DNA of 64,000 bases from Candidatus Thorarchaeota archaeon (GCA_011365025.1 RDOF01000007.1:1-64000), one strand, 5' to 3'. Shown: positions 1 to 8,587, numbered from the stretch's first letter. The notes: generated by a model not told the origin, from the letters alone. Translations and numbers: made by a program.

Positions 1-1599
1 CTGGAGGACATGCTCTTTCTCCTCAAGGCCGAAATTGAACGAGTTGATGGCAATGAGCTGGAAATTGAGATAAATCCTGACCGCCAAGATATGCTTTCGG
101 AGGAAGGAATCGCACGAGCGGTCAAGTCGTTTCTTGGTATTGCACCCGGTTTGAGGGAGTTCCCTGTGAAAAGATCAGGCAAGCAAATAATCGTTAAGCC
201 CGGACTCTCGAAGATAAGACCATTCATTGCTTGCTCAATAGTCAAGAATGTTGTTTCCGATTCCGAATTAGTGAAGAGGTATATGCACCTCCAGGAGGCG
301 CTAACGGCAACCCATGGAAGGAATAGGAGAAAAGCCAGCATTGGGCTCTATGTGGATGACGACATCGATTATCCAATAGTCTATGGTCCAAAACAGCCAG
401 AGTCAATACGCTTTGTTCCTCTTGGCACTGAAATAGAAATGAACGGCCCATCGATTCTATCAAAGCATGAAAAAGGAATTGAATATGGACCAATTATCGC
501 CGGATTCAAGAAATGGCCGCTTCTTGAGGATTCAACGGGGCAGATTCTTAGCCTGCCACCAATAATCAATAGCAACGATTTGGGCAGGATTACAACCGAA
601 ACCAAGAACATCTTCGTCGAAGTGACTGGTACGCATCTTCCCACAGTGGAGCAGGCTCTCAACATAATGACCGCTTCTCTTGCGGAGCGAGGAGGTCAGA
701 TCGAGTCTGTTTCAGTCATCTACCCTGACGGTTCAGTCAGAGAAACCCCGGATTTGAGACCAGAAAAAATGAAGGTCACCACGAGTGAATGCAATAAACT
801 CACTGGCCTAGATATGAAGGACTCTGAGGTAGTGCTTGCCTTGGAGAGGATGGGATATGGTACAAAGATTGTGAAATCAGGGCAGGTTGAAGTAGGAATT
901 CCAAGATATCGTGTCGACATCCTTCATCCTGTGGACATTATAGAAGATGTAGCCATAGGATATGGCTTTGACAGAATCAAGCCTGAACTGCCCCAAACAA
1001 TGACTTCTGGCAAAGTGCGTCAAACAACGCGTCTGAAGAATAAGGTCCGAGACATCATGGTTGGCATGGAATATCAAGAGGTGCTGAGCTATATAATGAC
1101 GTCACCTGAAACCTTAACCATAAAGATGCTAAGGGAAAGGCCAATCGTGGTGACTGGAAATCCAAGAAGCAGGGAGTATTCGGTCCTGAGAGACTCCTTA
1201 CTACCCATTCTTCTGGACTTCGCATCGAAGAACCAGCACGAGGACTACCCACAGAAAGTGTTCGAGGTTGGCGATATTATCATCCCAGATGAACGGATGG
1301 AAACGCGCGTGCTGCAGATTCCCGCTGTGAGTGGGCTCACTTCCAATACAGAGGTGAATATCACAGACCTAGCAACAGAAATTGGGAACCTAATGAGGAA
1401 CATGGGACTTGAGAGCAGATTCGAATTCAAGACCAGAGAAGATGAATCCTTCATCAAGGGTCGAGCCGCGGACATCCTTGTTGATAAACAGCCTGTGGGC
1501 GTCTTCGGTGAGATTTCCCCTCAAGTTCTGGCTAACTTCAACATTGGTAAGCCAATTGTAGCATTCGAGGTATTCCTTCCCTTCGACGGCGAGTGGTAG
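1..1599 (+). CDS. pheT: Phenylalanine--tRNA ligase beta subunit, archaeal type (5' end cut by window)
   Basis: This is the beta subunit of the alpha2-beta2 enzyme that charges tRNA-Phe. The reading frame is open from base 1, and the first three codons (Leu-Glu-Asp) precede the first Met at base 10, so the true start lies upstream. About 530 residues are visible, close to the full archaeal length of roughly 550. Seen in the sequence: an N-terminal segment with NPDRQDML, a central B3/B4-like editing region, GYGFDRIKP, and VLRDSLLP followed by FEVGD, as in archaeal and eukaryotic PheT. No C-terminal anticodon-binding extension of the bacterial kind is present. The gene ends in TAG about 100 bases before the first small GTPase. 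The identification is firm; only the start is missing. Confidence 0.95.
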   Translation: MEDMLFLLKAEIERVDGNELEIEINPDRQDMLSEEGIARAVKSFLGIAPGLREFPVKRSGKQIIVKPGLSKIRPFIACSIVKNVVSDSELVKRYMHLQEALTATHGRNRRKASIGLYVDDDIDYPIVYGPKQPESIRFVPLGTEIEMNGPSILSKHEKGIEYGPIIAGFKKWPLLEDSTGQILSLPPIINSNDLGRITTETKNIFVEVTGTHLPTVEQALNIMTASLAERGGQIESVSVIYPDGSVRETPDLRPEKMKVTTSECNKLTGLDMKDSEVVLALERMGYGTKIVKSGQVEVGIPRYRVDILHPVDIIEDVAIGYGFDRIKPELPQTMTSGKVRQTTRLKNKVRDIMVGMEYQEVLSYIMTSPETLTIKMLRERPIVVTGNPRSREYSVLRDSLLPILLDFASKNQHEDYPQKVFEVGDIIIPDERMETRVLQIPAVSGLTSNTEVNITDLATEIGNLMRNMGLESRFEFKTREDESFIKGRAADILVDKQPVGVFGEISPQVLANFNIGKPIVAFEVFLPFDGEW

Positions 1600-1670
1600 C
1601 AGCTTTGGATTGCTGTCATACACACTTCCGCAGAAAAGATATAAGAACTGAGCGAAAGTGGGGACTAGCA

Positions 1671-1687
1671 GGTATATTAGTTATACC
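1671..1687. promoter_or_regulatory. Palindrome in the leader of the first small GTPase gene
   Basis: GGTATA and TATACC form a perfect 6-bp inverted repeat around a 5-base spacer, 15 bases before the ATG at 1703. A TATA-like AGATATAAG lies at about 1638-1646, so transcription would begin at about 1668-1672, placing the palindrome at or just after the start site. That is a position typical of an archaeal repressor operator. No regulator is known; the function is inferred only from position and symmetry. Confidence 0.35.
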
Positions 1688-1702
1688 TAGGGGCACCAAC
1701 TA

Positions 1703-2299
1703 ATGACGGAAGGTCCAACATCCTCAGTCGGTCCAGCAGATGAGGCTGGCGATGAGTACAAGTTTCGAGTAGTTCTACTTGGTGAAGCAGCCGTAGGGAA
1801 GACCTCCCTCATTAAGAGATATACAGAGAACTCCTTCGACGAAGAATACAAACAGACCATAGGGACAACCTTTGCCTCAAAGGACGTTGCAATCGCCGCT
1901 GATAGTGGCGAATTCATTAATGTTCGTTTAATTATTTGGGATATGGGAGGACAAACGACCTACCGTGAGCTACGAAGGCAGTTTATGAAGGGGTCAGCAG
2001 GTGCCGTTATTGCATATGACGTTACTCGGCCTGAAACATATATGGCCATGAATAACTGGTTCGAATCGTTCAGAGAAACCTGTCCTGACGCGACTGTTGT
2101 CATCTGCGCCAACAAGGTGGACCTTGTCGACAAGAGGATGGTCCCTGTTGAACCGGGACTAATGCTGAGAGACTGGTTTCAGGCAGATTACTTCGAAACC
2201 TCTGCAAAGACTGGAGCATCAGTCACCGATGTATTTGCTCGGATGGCGGAGATCGTTCTGAAAAGGAGCAGGGAAGGAAAGCCAAGCTCCGAGATGTAG
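1703..2299 (+). CDS. Ras/Rab/Arf-like small GTPase
   Basis: A 198-residue single-domain GTPase. All five G motifs are visible: P-loop GEAAVGKTS at residues 27-35, switch I Thr near T52-T56 (TIGTTF), G3 WDMGGQ at 79-84 with the catalytic-position Gln, NKVD at 137-140 and TSAK at 166-169. A 20-residue polar N-terminal extension precedes the fold. The GGQ form of G3 recalls Arf, while the rest is Rab/Ras-like. There is no C-terminal Cys for prenylation, so any membrane association must use other means. A CBS-domain gene follows 35 bases later on the same strand and is probably co-transcribed. Such GTPases are expanded in Asgard archaea; the cellular role of this one is unknown. Confidence 0.9.
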   Translation: MTEGPTSSVGPADEAGDEYKFRVVLLGEAAVGKTSLIKRYTENSFDEEYKQTIGTTFASKDVAIAADSGEFINVRLIIWDMGGQTTYRELRRQFMKGSAGAVIAYDVTRPETYMAMNNWFESFRETCPDATVVICANKVDLVDKRMVPVEPGLMLRDWFQADYFETSAKTGASVTDVFARMAEIVLKRSREGKPSSEM

Positions 2300-2334
2300 T
2301 AGTGAAACGATGGTAAATAACAGGAGGCAGTCAT

Positions 2335-2739
2335 ATGCTGGTCAGGGAATTCATGACAGAAATGATTGTAACCGCTGAAGCAGAAACCTCTGTACGTGAA
2401 GCAGCAAAGTTGATGGCCGCCGAGGATATTGGCAGTCTGATCGTCACCAAAGGAGATGTCTTGGTAGGCATTGTGACTAGGAAAGACATCATTGGAGCAC
2501 AACTGCTCTCGGAAGAAACCTACAAGGGACTGCTACTGGAGGATATTATGACCAGCCCTGTTGTAACTGTTGGAGCAGAAGCCGATCTTGGCCAAACTGT
2601 CGCCCTAATGAATCAGACTGGATGCAAGTGCGTCCCAGTAATGGAGGGTGACACGGTGGTTGGTGTGGTGAGTGCCAGCGACGTCATCAGAGTCCTGGCC
2701 ACCATGAAGCTGATAGCAGACGGTGGGCCCTTTGAGTAA
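2335..2739 (+). CDS. Two-CBS-domain protein
   Basis: A 134-residue protein made of a tandem CBS pair (about residues 1-60 and 66-125), showing the typical VREFMT...A..LM pattern and a second LLEDIMTSPVVTV repeat. CBS pairs bind adenosyl nucleotides and act as energy or ligand sensors. There is no attached catalytic domain, so it is a stand-alone regulator. The start is well supported: AGGAGG lies 7 bases before the ATG. It sits 35 bases after the small GTPase, so the two may share an mRNA; a regulatory link between them is only inferred. Confidence 0.88.
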   Translation: MLVREFMTEMIVTAEAETSVREAAKLMAAEDIGSLIVTKGDVLVGIVTRKDIIGAQLLSEETYKGLLLEDIMTSPVVTVGAEADLGQTVALMNQTGCKCVPVMEGDTVVGVVSASDVIRVLATMKLIADGGPFE

Positions 2740-2775
2740 GTGGAGTATAATAGGCACTGCAAAGAATTAGAATGC

Positions 2776-2861
2776 GTAATGCGGTGATGGCCAGCAAGGC
2801 TATTGGGTGTGGTACCTTTGATAAAGAATACCATAACCCTGCTAGCAACTCACCGCATTAC
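2776..2861. repeat. Long imperfect hairpin with 12-bp perfect terminal arms
   Basis: GTAATGCGGTGA (2776-2787) and its exact complement TCACCGCATTAC (2850-2861) bound an 86-base element. Inside, a second stem pairs most of 2790-2799 with 2839-2848, and a third pairs GGTA and CTTT (2811-2819) with AAAG and TACC (2823-2832). Almost the whole element therefore folds into one rod. It lies 36 bases after the CBS gene. It could be a structured RNA, a strong terminator, or a small inverted-repeat element of the MITE type. No target-site duplication could be confirmed. Confidence 0.55.
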
Positions 2862-3442
2862 TTTCAGGTATCTCTCTCCTAATGAATTTTGTCGAAGGCG
2901 CTCTGAAGCACTTCCTCGCTGTCTTTTCCAAATGCCTCCCGATATAGGCATGCAATTCATTGAGAGAATGCACCCTTAGTATATGGTGGCCTTCGCTGAA
3001 GAGAGAAAACGTGGGGGGATATCAGAGGGCGTGCAGAGGGGTACTCTCAACAGCTTCCAACCACCAATTACTTGTGAACCATTTGGACTAATGACCTTGC
3101 AGCTCGGCAATTCCGAGTCACTGATGTGTAACGCTACGGCAAATCTGAATCACCTAGCTAAGCAAGATGATGGCCCTCTAATTCTCATTCCAAATACTAC
3201 AGGCAAATGGAAGGAAAGCGACGACTCCAATCAGGCAACACCCCTGATTCACCTTTGCTCTTGCCATCATGTCTTCTCCGAGCCTCTCCTGCCTATACGG
3301 TGAATTCCTCAACAATTCACATGCTCTTTGAACACATTCATCCTCCTGCAGGTGAATTGGCTCAGATAGCAAGAAGCCAATAGAAAATAGAGTACTGTAA
3401 GGCAGGCCGATAGTATGCCTCTAAAGAAAGGCAGTGAGGAAA
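2862..3442. other. Intergenic region with no convincing gene
   Basis: About 580 bases between the hairpin and the coiled-coil gene. A 106-codon frame on the plus strand (2983-3303) and a 64-codon frame on the minus strand (3178-3372) exist. Neither has a family signature, a ribosome site or a plausible composition. The length is unusual in this compact window and could be a decayed gene or an unrecognised non-coding RNA. Confidence 0.4.
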
Positions 3443-4177
3443 TTAGGCTGGAGTATATTTGGGAATCTCTTCACGCAAGTCCTTCTTGAGCTTCAGAATG
3501 TCGCGTGCTTGAAGCTCATTCCTCTTGGGGTAGGAGCTAACCAGCCCCGCCCATTTGTCAATCTTCACCATTATTGGATCGCTAGGAACAATCTTCAAAA
3601 TCTCCGACTTTGAAACGTCCATCTGTTCTAAGACATCACCAGCAATGCAGCCCATTTTCAAACTGCCAAGGATTGCTTCCAATTGCTCAGCAATCTTCAT
3701 CGCGCGGTCTGCGGGAATTTGAACGATTTCTGGGGCCTCAGGAACAGGGGTTACAACTATCTCGGGTTCTGGCTTTGCTGGCTCCGGTGGAGGCGCAGCG
3801 GATTTGGTCTTAGCGGCAGCCTTAGGAGCAACCGCGGCTGGAGCTTCGGCAGGCATTCTGCTTGCGACAGCGGCAGGAATCTCAACAACAGCAGCCATGA
3901 GTTGGTCCTTTGCCGCCTCCACTGCAGCTGCGATAAGGCCTCCAATCTCATCAAACTGACCTTTCACAAGGGTATACATCGCCTCGACTTTTTCGTTGCC
4001 TGCAGAGCCAGCCTTTGTGGATTTCAGGGCCTCTTTAACCTCGCTTCTTACTGATTTCATCTCATTTTGCAGTTCAGGAATTGCGGCCATGAACGCCATC
4101 ATCCTCTCAAGAGACTGCGCGAGTGTATCAATTCTTTTTTCAAGTTCATTTAGCCTGCTGAGAAACTGCTCTGCCAT
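3443..4177 (-). CDS. Coiled-coil protein with Ala/Pro linker, function unknown
   Basis: A 244-residue protein with three visible parts. Residues 1-55 form a heptad-rich coiled coil starting FLSRLNELEKRIDTLAQSLE, followed by helical Ala-rich sequence to about residue 112. Residues 113-152 are an Ala/Pro/Lys linker. The C-terminal 90 residues form a compact helical segment containing ILGSLKMGCIAGDVLEQMDV and a basic end. There is no signal peptide or membrane span, so it is probably cytoplasmic and oligomeric. GGTGAT lies just before the ATG. It stands alone on the minus strand between the two small-GTPase units, and its start faces the second GTPase gene. I do not recognise the family; an adaptor or scaffold role next to the GTPases is speculation. 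Confidence 0.75.
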   Translation of the reverse strand: MAEQFLSRLNELEKRIDTLAQSLERMMAFMAAIPELQNEMKSVRSEVKEALKSTKAGSAGNEKVEAMYTLVKGQFDEIGGLIAAAVEAAKDQLMAAVVEIPAAVASRMPAEAPAAVAPKAAAKTKSAAPPPEPAKPEPEIVVTPVPEAPEIVQIPADRAMKIAEQLEAILGSLKMGCIAGDVLEQMDVSKSEILKIVPSDPIMVKIDKWAGLVSSYPKRNELQARDILKLKKDLREEIPKYTPA

Positions 4178-4347
4178 GTATTATCACCAACGTATAAAGT
4201 CAGGAAAGTATTGGATAGTGCGCTTGAAAAGGATTTGTCTGATGTTTTGTGTGCGCTGAACCGCAAAATAAAGAGGACATTCCCAGAACTATTAAATGCG
4301 GATTAATCAGAGCTGGATGCTGAATTCGACAAGAGGACGACATAGCC

Positions 4348-4947
4348 GTGTCAAACGAGCAGATTTCTCACATGTTTAAACTGGTTGCTCTGGGAGACGG
4401 AGCCGTTGGAAAGACCAGCTGCATACGTCGCTACACAGAGGATAGCTTTAGTGAGAGATACATTGCTACCATTGGCACAACCTTTGCACTCAAGACCGTT
4501 GATGTGACTATGCCTGATGGCAATAGGGTCACGGCGAGGGTGGTCCTCTGGGATTTGGCAGGACAGCCCACATACAATGAGCTTCGGCGCAGGTACATGG
4601 CAGGAGCCAGCATGGCCATCATTGTGTATGATGTCACGAGACCGCAAACCTTTCTTGATCTCGGTGAGTGGTTCACCAAATTCATCACGGTCTGTCCTAA
4701 TTCCGTTGTGGCAGTCGTGGCAAACAAGATTGATAGGCAGGATAGGCTTGTCCCCCCTGCGGCGGGAGATATGATCAGAAATTGGTTGGATGTTCTCTAT
4801 TTTGAAACCTCTGCAAAGAGTGGCGAGAATATCAATGAGCTCTTCACTGATTTGGTCACCAAGGCAATAGAAAAGCAGAGAGAAGCTAGGCTGAGTGACC
4901 CGTCGCGTTCCCCCGACCCAAGCAAACCATTTAAACTGGGAGTTTAG
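4348..4947 (+). CDS. Ras/Rab-like small GTPase
   Basis: A 199-residue GTPase starting at GTG. Motifs: P-loop GDGAVGKTS at residues 16-24, switch I TIGTTF at 41-46, G3 WDLAGQ at 68-73, NKID at 126-129 and TSAK at 154-157. The WDLAGQ motif and general spacing are close to the eukaryotic Rab/Ras WDTAGQ form. The tail is short, polar and Pro-rich, and has no Cys. It resembles the GTPase at 1703-2299 through the shared TIGTTFA and YDVTRP segments, so the two are probably local paralogues. A multi-pass membrane protein gene begins 24 bases downstream and is likely co-transcribed. Confidence 0.9.
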   Translation: MSNEQISHMFKLVALGDGAVGKTSCIRRYTEDSFSERYIATIGTTFALKTVDVTMPDGNRVTARVVLWDLAGQPTYNELRRRYMAGASMAIIVYDVTRPQTFLDLGEWFTKFITVCPNSVVAVVANKIDRQDRLVPPAAGDMIRNWLDVLYFETSAKSGENINELFTDLVTKAIEKQREARLSDPSRSPDPSKPFKLGV

Positions 4948-4971
4948 AAGAATCGCCACGGACTGATACAG

Positions 4972-5511
4972 ATGGTTTCACGCGGGCAGATACTAAAGGG
5001 AGCATTCGGACATCTTGCCCTTTTCGCCATCAACTTCTTTGTCATGGTTGGCATAGTGGAGAGTTTTCAGATTTTTGAAAACGAGATGCCACCTATTGAC
5101 ATGATTGTACTATGTTACCTCCTGATTCATTCCACATTGCTGCTTTCAGTCCAATTGAGTGTTCAAATTCAGGAACTCGTGAGAATGCGGATGCCAACCG
5201 TTCTCATCACATACTACTTCAAATTCGATGATGATGAAACAATTCCGATACCTCTTCTGGATCCTGTGAAGAGCAAGCTGGGAGTTCTCATTTTGCTTCT
5301 CGTTATTAGCGGAGGAATTCTAATTTATCCAATTTTCGCTATCTACGGATTTCTGCTGGTTTCTGCAATACTCATTGTGATGCCCCCATTTGACATAGCG
5401 ACCATAGTATCCTATTTCCAGATTTTTCTTGGATGGATGCCCCCATTGTTCGCACTGGTACTAGTCCTTCTTATTCTCTCAATAGTCATCATTGAGTTTC
5501 GTCATGTCTAA
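4972..5511 (+). CDS. Multi-pass membrane protein linked to a small GTPase, unknown family
   Basis: A 179-residue hydrophobic protein with about four to five transmembrane segments: near residues 12-32, 44-64, 103-140 (long enough for two spans) and 155-176. A polar loop around residues 68-100 includes an acidic FDDDETIP stretch. There are no catalytic or transporter motifs. It follows the second small GTPase by 24 bases on the same strand, which suggests co-expression. It could be a membrane anchor or receptor for that GTPase, but nothing in the sequence proves this. The family is not recognised. Confidence 0.75.
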   Translation: MVSRGQILKGAFGHLALFAINFFVMVGIVESFQIFENEMPPIDMIVLCYLLIHSTLLLSVQLSVQIQELVRMRMPTVLITYYFKFDDDETIPIPLLDPVKSKLGVLILLLVISGGILIYPIFAIYGFLLVSAILIVMPPFDIATIVSYFQIFLGWMPPLFALVLVLLILSIVIIEFRHV

Positions 5512-5583
5512 ACTAAGCTGAAAAGGGGGCAAATCGGACATGGGGATTTATAACTCAAGGATTGCTCACGATTTCGAAGCAAA

Positions 5584-6936
5584 TTGAAGAAGCCTGATGT
5601 TGTTGTTGTGGGTGCGGGCTCAGCGGGAAGCGTAACAGCCCGCAGATGTGCAGAGATGGGACTAAAGACCCTCCTGTTGGATAAGAAGTCGCGTGAGCAG
5701 GTAGGACAGAAGGTCTGTGGAGATGAGATTAGCAAGTCCCACTTCGAAGCAACAGGAATCGATATCCCATCAGGAAAGGAGGTTTCTTCAGTTATTGCTG
5801 GGGCCGATGTTTATCCACCAAATATGCAAAACGAACTCAAGGTTCGAGGATGGGCGGAATTTGACGGTTGGACAGTAAATCGCTTGGAGTTTGGACAAAG
5901 GCTTCTTAGTGAGGCAATTTACGCAGGTGTTGCATTCAAATCAGGTTGCAGAGTTTGCGAACCCATTGTTAGAGGTGACAAAGTCATCGGGGTCGTATAT
6001 CGGGAAGGAGACTCAAAGGAGGAGATTTCCGTCTACTCGAAGCTCGTGGTGGATGCTAGCGGATTTGCAGCGATTATACGAAACAAGCTTGACCACTCAT
6101 TAGTCGAAGAATCAATCGATAAGGAGGATGTGGCACTCTGTTACAGGGAAATTCTGAGGCTGAAAATGCCTCTGGCTGAACCAGAAGTTGCCAGGGTCCT
6201 TCTTGGAGGAAGCATTGCGCCATCTGGATATGCATGGATATTCCCTAAGGGGCCTCAAGAGATCAATGCAGGAGTTGGAGTTACTGGCGGAGAAGGTAGA
6301 GGGTCTCCAAAGCCACATTTCCTGAAATTCAAGGAGGAATACCCGCTGCTTATCAAGAGCCAAGTGATTGATGCAGCAGGAGGTGCAGTTCCCGTCAGAA
6401 GACCGCTGAAGAGCCTTGTTGCGGATGGCGTTGCCTTTGTCGGAGATGCGGCATGTCAAGTCAATCCCATACATGGAGGAGGCCTCGGTGCAGGAATGCG
6501 TGCGGGAATAATCCTAGGAGAGGTGGCCAAGTCCGCTATTGCCAGACGTCGTCTTGACGCAGAAGGAATCTGGAGCTACAACACGAGGTTTCAATCCAAC
6601 TTTGGCAAGCGTCTTGCCTCTCTTGAGATTTTTAGAAGACTTCTCCAATCAGTCGATGATGAAGATATGAACTATGGATTTGAGAAGCGGATACTGGAAG
6701 CCGAGGACCTTATGGCAGCGAATCGAGGCGATGGAATTTCGATGAGTGTATTGGAAAAGGCGAAACGTGTGAAGCGTAGCGCAGGAAGAATCGGACTTCT
6801 CCTAAAGATAAGGAAGGCAGGCAGCTTGATGAAAAAGATTGCAAAGATCTATGAGGCATATCCATCAGACCCAGAGAAACTGGAGGAATGGAATTCCTCA
6901 GTGCTTCAAGTACTTGAAAAAACAACATTTGAGTAG
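5584..6936 (+). CDS. Geranylgeranyl reductase family FAD-dependent oxidoreductase
   Basis: A 450-residue flavoprotein. The N-terminal dinucleotide-binding fold shows VGAGSAGS followed by a KTLLLDKK strand. KVCGDEIS matches the family's conserved CG motif near the substrate pocket. GYAWIFPKG and GDAACQVNPIHGGGLGAGMRAG are the other family hallmarks. Members saturate the isoprenoid chains of archaeal membrane lipids (digeranylgeranylglycerophospholipid reductase) or of related prenyl compounds; which substrate applies here cannot be told. The start is TTG with a weak ribosome site. It lies head to tail after the membrane protein and converges on radA across a shared terminator-like hairpin. Confidence 0.9.
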   Translation: MKKPDVVVVGAGSAGSVTARRCAEMGLKTLLLDKKSREQVGQKVCGDEISKSHFEATGIDIPSGKEVSSVIAGADVYPPNMQNELKVRGWAEFDGWTVNRLEFGQRLLSEAIYAGVAFKSGCRVCEPIVRGDKVIGVVYREGDSKEEISVYSKLVVDASGFAAIIRNKLDHSLVEESIDKEDVALCYREILRLKMPLAEPEVARVLLGGSIAPSGYAWIFPKGPQEINAGVGVTGGEGRGSPKPHFLKFKEEYPLLIKSQVIDAAGGAVPVRRPLKSLVADGVAFVGDAACQVNPIHGGGLGAGMRAGIILGEVAKSAIARRRLDAEGIWSYNTRFQSNFGKRLASLEIFRRLLQSVDDEDMNYGFEKRILEAEDLMAANRGDGISMSVLEKAKRVKRSAGRIGLLLKIRKAGSLMKKIAKIYEAYPSDPEKLEEWNSSVLQVLEKTTFE

Positions 6937-6945
6937 AAAAGTAGC

Positions 6946-6973
6946 AAGGAGGATGCTTGCTGCATCCTTCCTT
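6946..6973. terminator. Bidirectional terminator-like hairpin between convergent genes
   Basis: AAGGAGGATGC and GCATCCTTCCTT pair almost completely (one bulge) around a TTGCT loop, between the stops of the lipid reductase (plus) and radA (minus). Position and symmetry suggest termination for both. Confidence 0.5.
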
Positions 6974-6983
6974 TGAATGAGCA

Positions 6984-8033
6984 CTAGACGTCGCGAATGC
7001 CTTCTTTCATCACAGTGAAGACGGCCTCTCCTTCTGGCAGATTGGGAGAGTCTACAAGTCTGCAGATTCTTCTTTCACCTTTCGACTTACGTAGATAGCA
7101 GCGAGTCTGAGGCACATGGGCGAGTACATGGCCCCCAACTGGTGCAGTAGGATCGCCAAAGAAGGCATCTGGACGTGACATAACCTGATTTGTGATATAG
7201 ACAGCCATGTTGTTGATTTCGGCGCCTCTCTGCAAATGGTGCAGATGCTTGTTAAGCTTCTGTTGTCTTGCAGCCAAAGTGCCTCGTCCAGTGTATTCCG
7301 CTCTAAAATGACTCGTGACAGAATCGACGACCAGTAACTTGGCGTTCTTTTCCGGAGCCATCTCCATAGCTTGGTCGCAGAGGAGAATCTGGTGGTCAGA
7401 GTTGTAGGCACGTGCACAGACGATGTTCTTTAGAACCTTAGCGGTGTCCATCTCCAGTGCCTCGGCCATATCGACTAAACGTTCAGGCCTAAAAGTACCC
7501 TCAGTGTCCACATAGATTGCGGTTGCGTCCAAGCCTCCTTCATCAAGTGATTTCTGAACCATTACTGCAAGTTGATGGGCAATCTGTGTCTTCCCGGACC
7601 TGAATGAACCATACATCTCAGTAATGGATTGGGTTTCAATTCCTCCGCCTAGCAATTCATCAAGCGCCTTGGACCCTGTTGATATACGCCCTGCAGCCTT
7701 TCTTCTCTCAAGGAAAAGATCGGCTGTTTCAAATCCAATGTCAAGCATTTCCCTAGCAGCCTTGATAATTTTGGTTGCTGTGGTTTCGCCAATTGACCCC
7801 GCCGCAGCAAGTTCCGAAGGGGACGCAACAGCAATTGCCTCCACACTCTTGTATCCCGCTTCCGCTAGTCTCTGTCCAATTGCAGGTCCTACTCCTGGAA
7901 GATCGGTGACTTCAATGCCTGCAACACTCTCGTCACTACCGCCCGGACCTTCGGAGTCTAGTTCATCATCTTCTTCGACAAAATCCTCATAGTCTATGTC
8001 TTCTTCATCATCTGCTTTCTTTTTTGGTGACAT
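6984..8033 (-). CDS. radA: DNA repair and recombination protein RadA
   Basis: The archaeal RecA/Rad51 recombinase that forms filaments on single-stranded DNA and carries out strand exchange. From the chosen ATG (349 residues) it shows an acidic N-terminal tail, a helix-hairpin-helix domain ([17 protein letters not shown], about residues 44-99), the polymerisation-linker region, Walker [10 protein letters not shown] (142-150) and the Walker B strand LLVVDS. C-terminal loop L2 contains [12 protein letters not shown], and a GGHVLAH segment follows. The frame can be extended six codons to a TTG at 8051, but GGGAGGT lies 7 bases before the ATG at 8033, so 8033 is preferred. An inverted repeat overlaps the region just upstream. 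Confidence 0.96.
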   Translation of the reverse strand: MSPKKKADDEEDIDYEDFVEEDDELDSEGPGGSDESVAGIEVTDLPGVGPAIGQRLAEAGYKSVEAIAVASPSELAAAGSIGETTATKIIKAAREMLDIGFETADLFLERRKAAGRISTGSKALDELLGGGIETQSITEMYGSFRSGKTQIAHQLAVMVQKSLDEGGLDATAIYVDTEGTFRPERLVDMAEALEMDTAKVLKNIVCARAYNSDHQILLCDQAMEMAPEKNAKLLVVDSVTSHFRAEYTGRGTLAARQQKLNKHLHHLQRGAEINNMAVYITNQVMSRPDAFFGDPTAPVGGHVLAHVPQTRCYLRKSKGERRICRLVDSPNLPEGEAVFTVMKEGIRDV

Positions 8034-8050
8034 CCTGAAGACCTCCCTCA

Positions 8051-8089
8051 ATGCATGGAAATTTATGCGCGCTGAATAATTCCATGCAT
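8051..8089. promoter_or_regulatory. Inverted repeat in the radA leader
   Basis: ATGCATGGAA (8051-8060) and TTCCATGCAT (8080-8089) form a perfect 10-bp inverted repeat with a 19-base spacer. It lies 17 bases upstream of the radA start. An A/T-rich TATA-like stretch lies further upstream at about 8108-8125 on the minus-strand sense. The repeat could be an operator or a leader hairpin controlling radA. No regulator is identified. Confidence 0.45.
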
Positions 8090-8218
8090 GTGGCCAGAGA
8101 GTAGTCGTTTTTATGAGTATAAAAATAGCACTAGTCTGATTGCCGAGTGACTAGGATAAAAGCCAACACCGACCTTAGGTCCAATTGTCATGATATTTCA
8201 ACCGCACCCAGTGACTAA

Positions 8219-8587
8219 TTAGGGCTCAGGCTTTGTCATGGTGACCAGAATAAATTCCTCTTGAGGTGCAATTCGAATTCCACCCAAGCTTGATTGAATT
8301 TGAATAAACTGCAAATCTCCACCCTCTTTTACTTGTTTGATAATCTCCTTTGTCTTGCCAATGAGAGCGCTCAATAAAGCAGAAATCTCCTCGGCACGCT
8401 CCAGAGAAACCCCCCAAGAATTGATTGGAAATCCTTCAGGGCTAATGAATAGCGCTGCATAGACATCTGGAAATTTGCTAGTAATATTCTGGATAATTCG
8501 CTCGAAAATTTCACGTTTCGGTATCGCTGTCATCCTTGGGCACTCCAAAAAGGCTTCTCCCTTGCCATCAGACGTTGCATGCTCCAT
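8219..8587 (-). CDS. Roadblock/LC7 domain protein
   Basis: A 122-residue protein whose core matches the roadblock/LC7 fold: an N-terminal helix (KREIFERIIQNI), the strand AALFISPEGFPINSWG, a long helix with EEISALLSALIGKTKEI, then strands with LQFIQIQS, GIRIAPQEEFILVTMT. Roadblock proteins dimerise and act as platforms or regulators for small GTPases in eukaryotes and in bacterial MglB. The first ATG has no clear ribosome site. The Met at codon 19 (base 8533) has GGAG nine bases upstream and gives a more typical length, so it may be the true start. It lies about 185 bases upstream of radA on the same strand and is divergent from the PAP2-like gene. Its partner GTPase may be one of those at 1.7-5 kb. 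Confidence 0.82.
   Translation of the reverse strand: MEHATSDGKGEAFLECPRMTAIPKREIFERIIQNITSKFPDVYAALFISPEGFPINSWGVSLERAEEISALLSALIGKTKEIIKQVKEGGDLQFIQIQSSLGGIRIAPQEEFILVTMTKPEP

Noticed and set aside
877..1077. Antisense frames inside pheT and other long genes
   Set aside because: They run opposite to well-identified conserved genes and have no independent support.
2983..3303. 106-codon plus-strand frame in the long gap
   Set aside because: No ribosome site, no family signature and an unlikely amino-acid mix; noted only as part of the gap.
3178..3372. 64-codon minus-strand frame in the long gap
   Set aside because: Could be a gene remnant, but nothing supports a functional protein.
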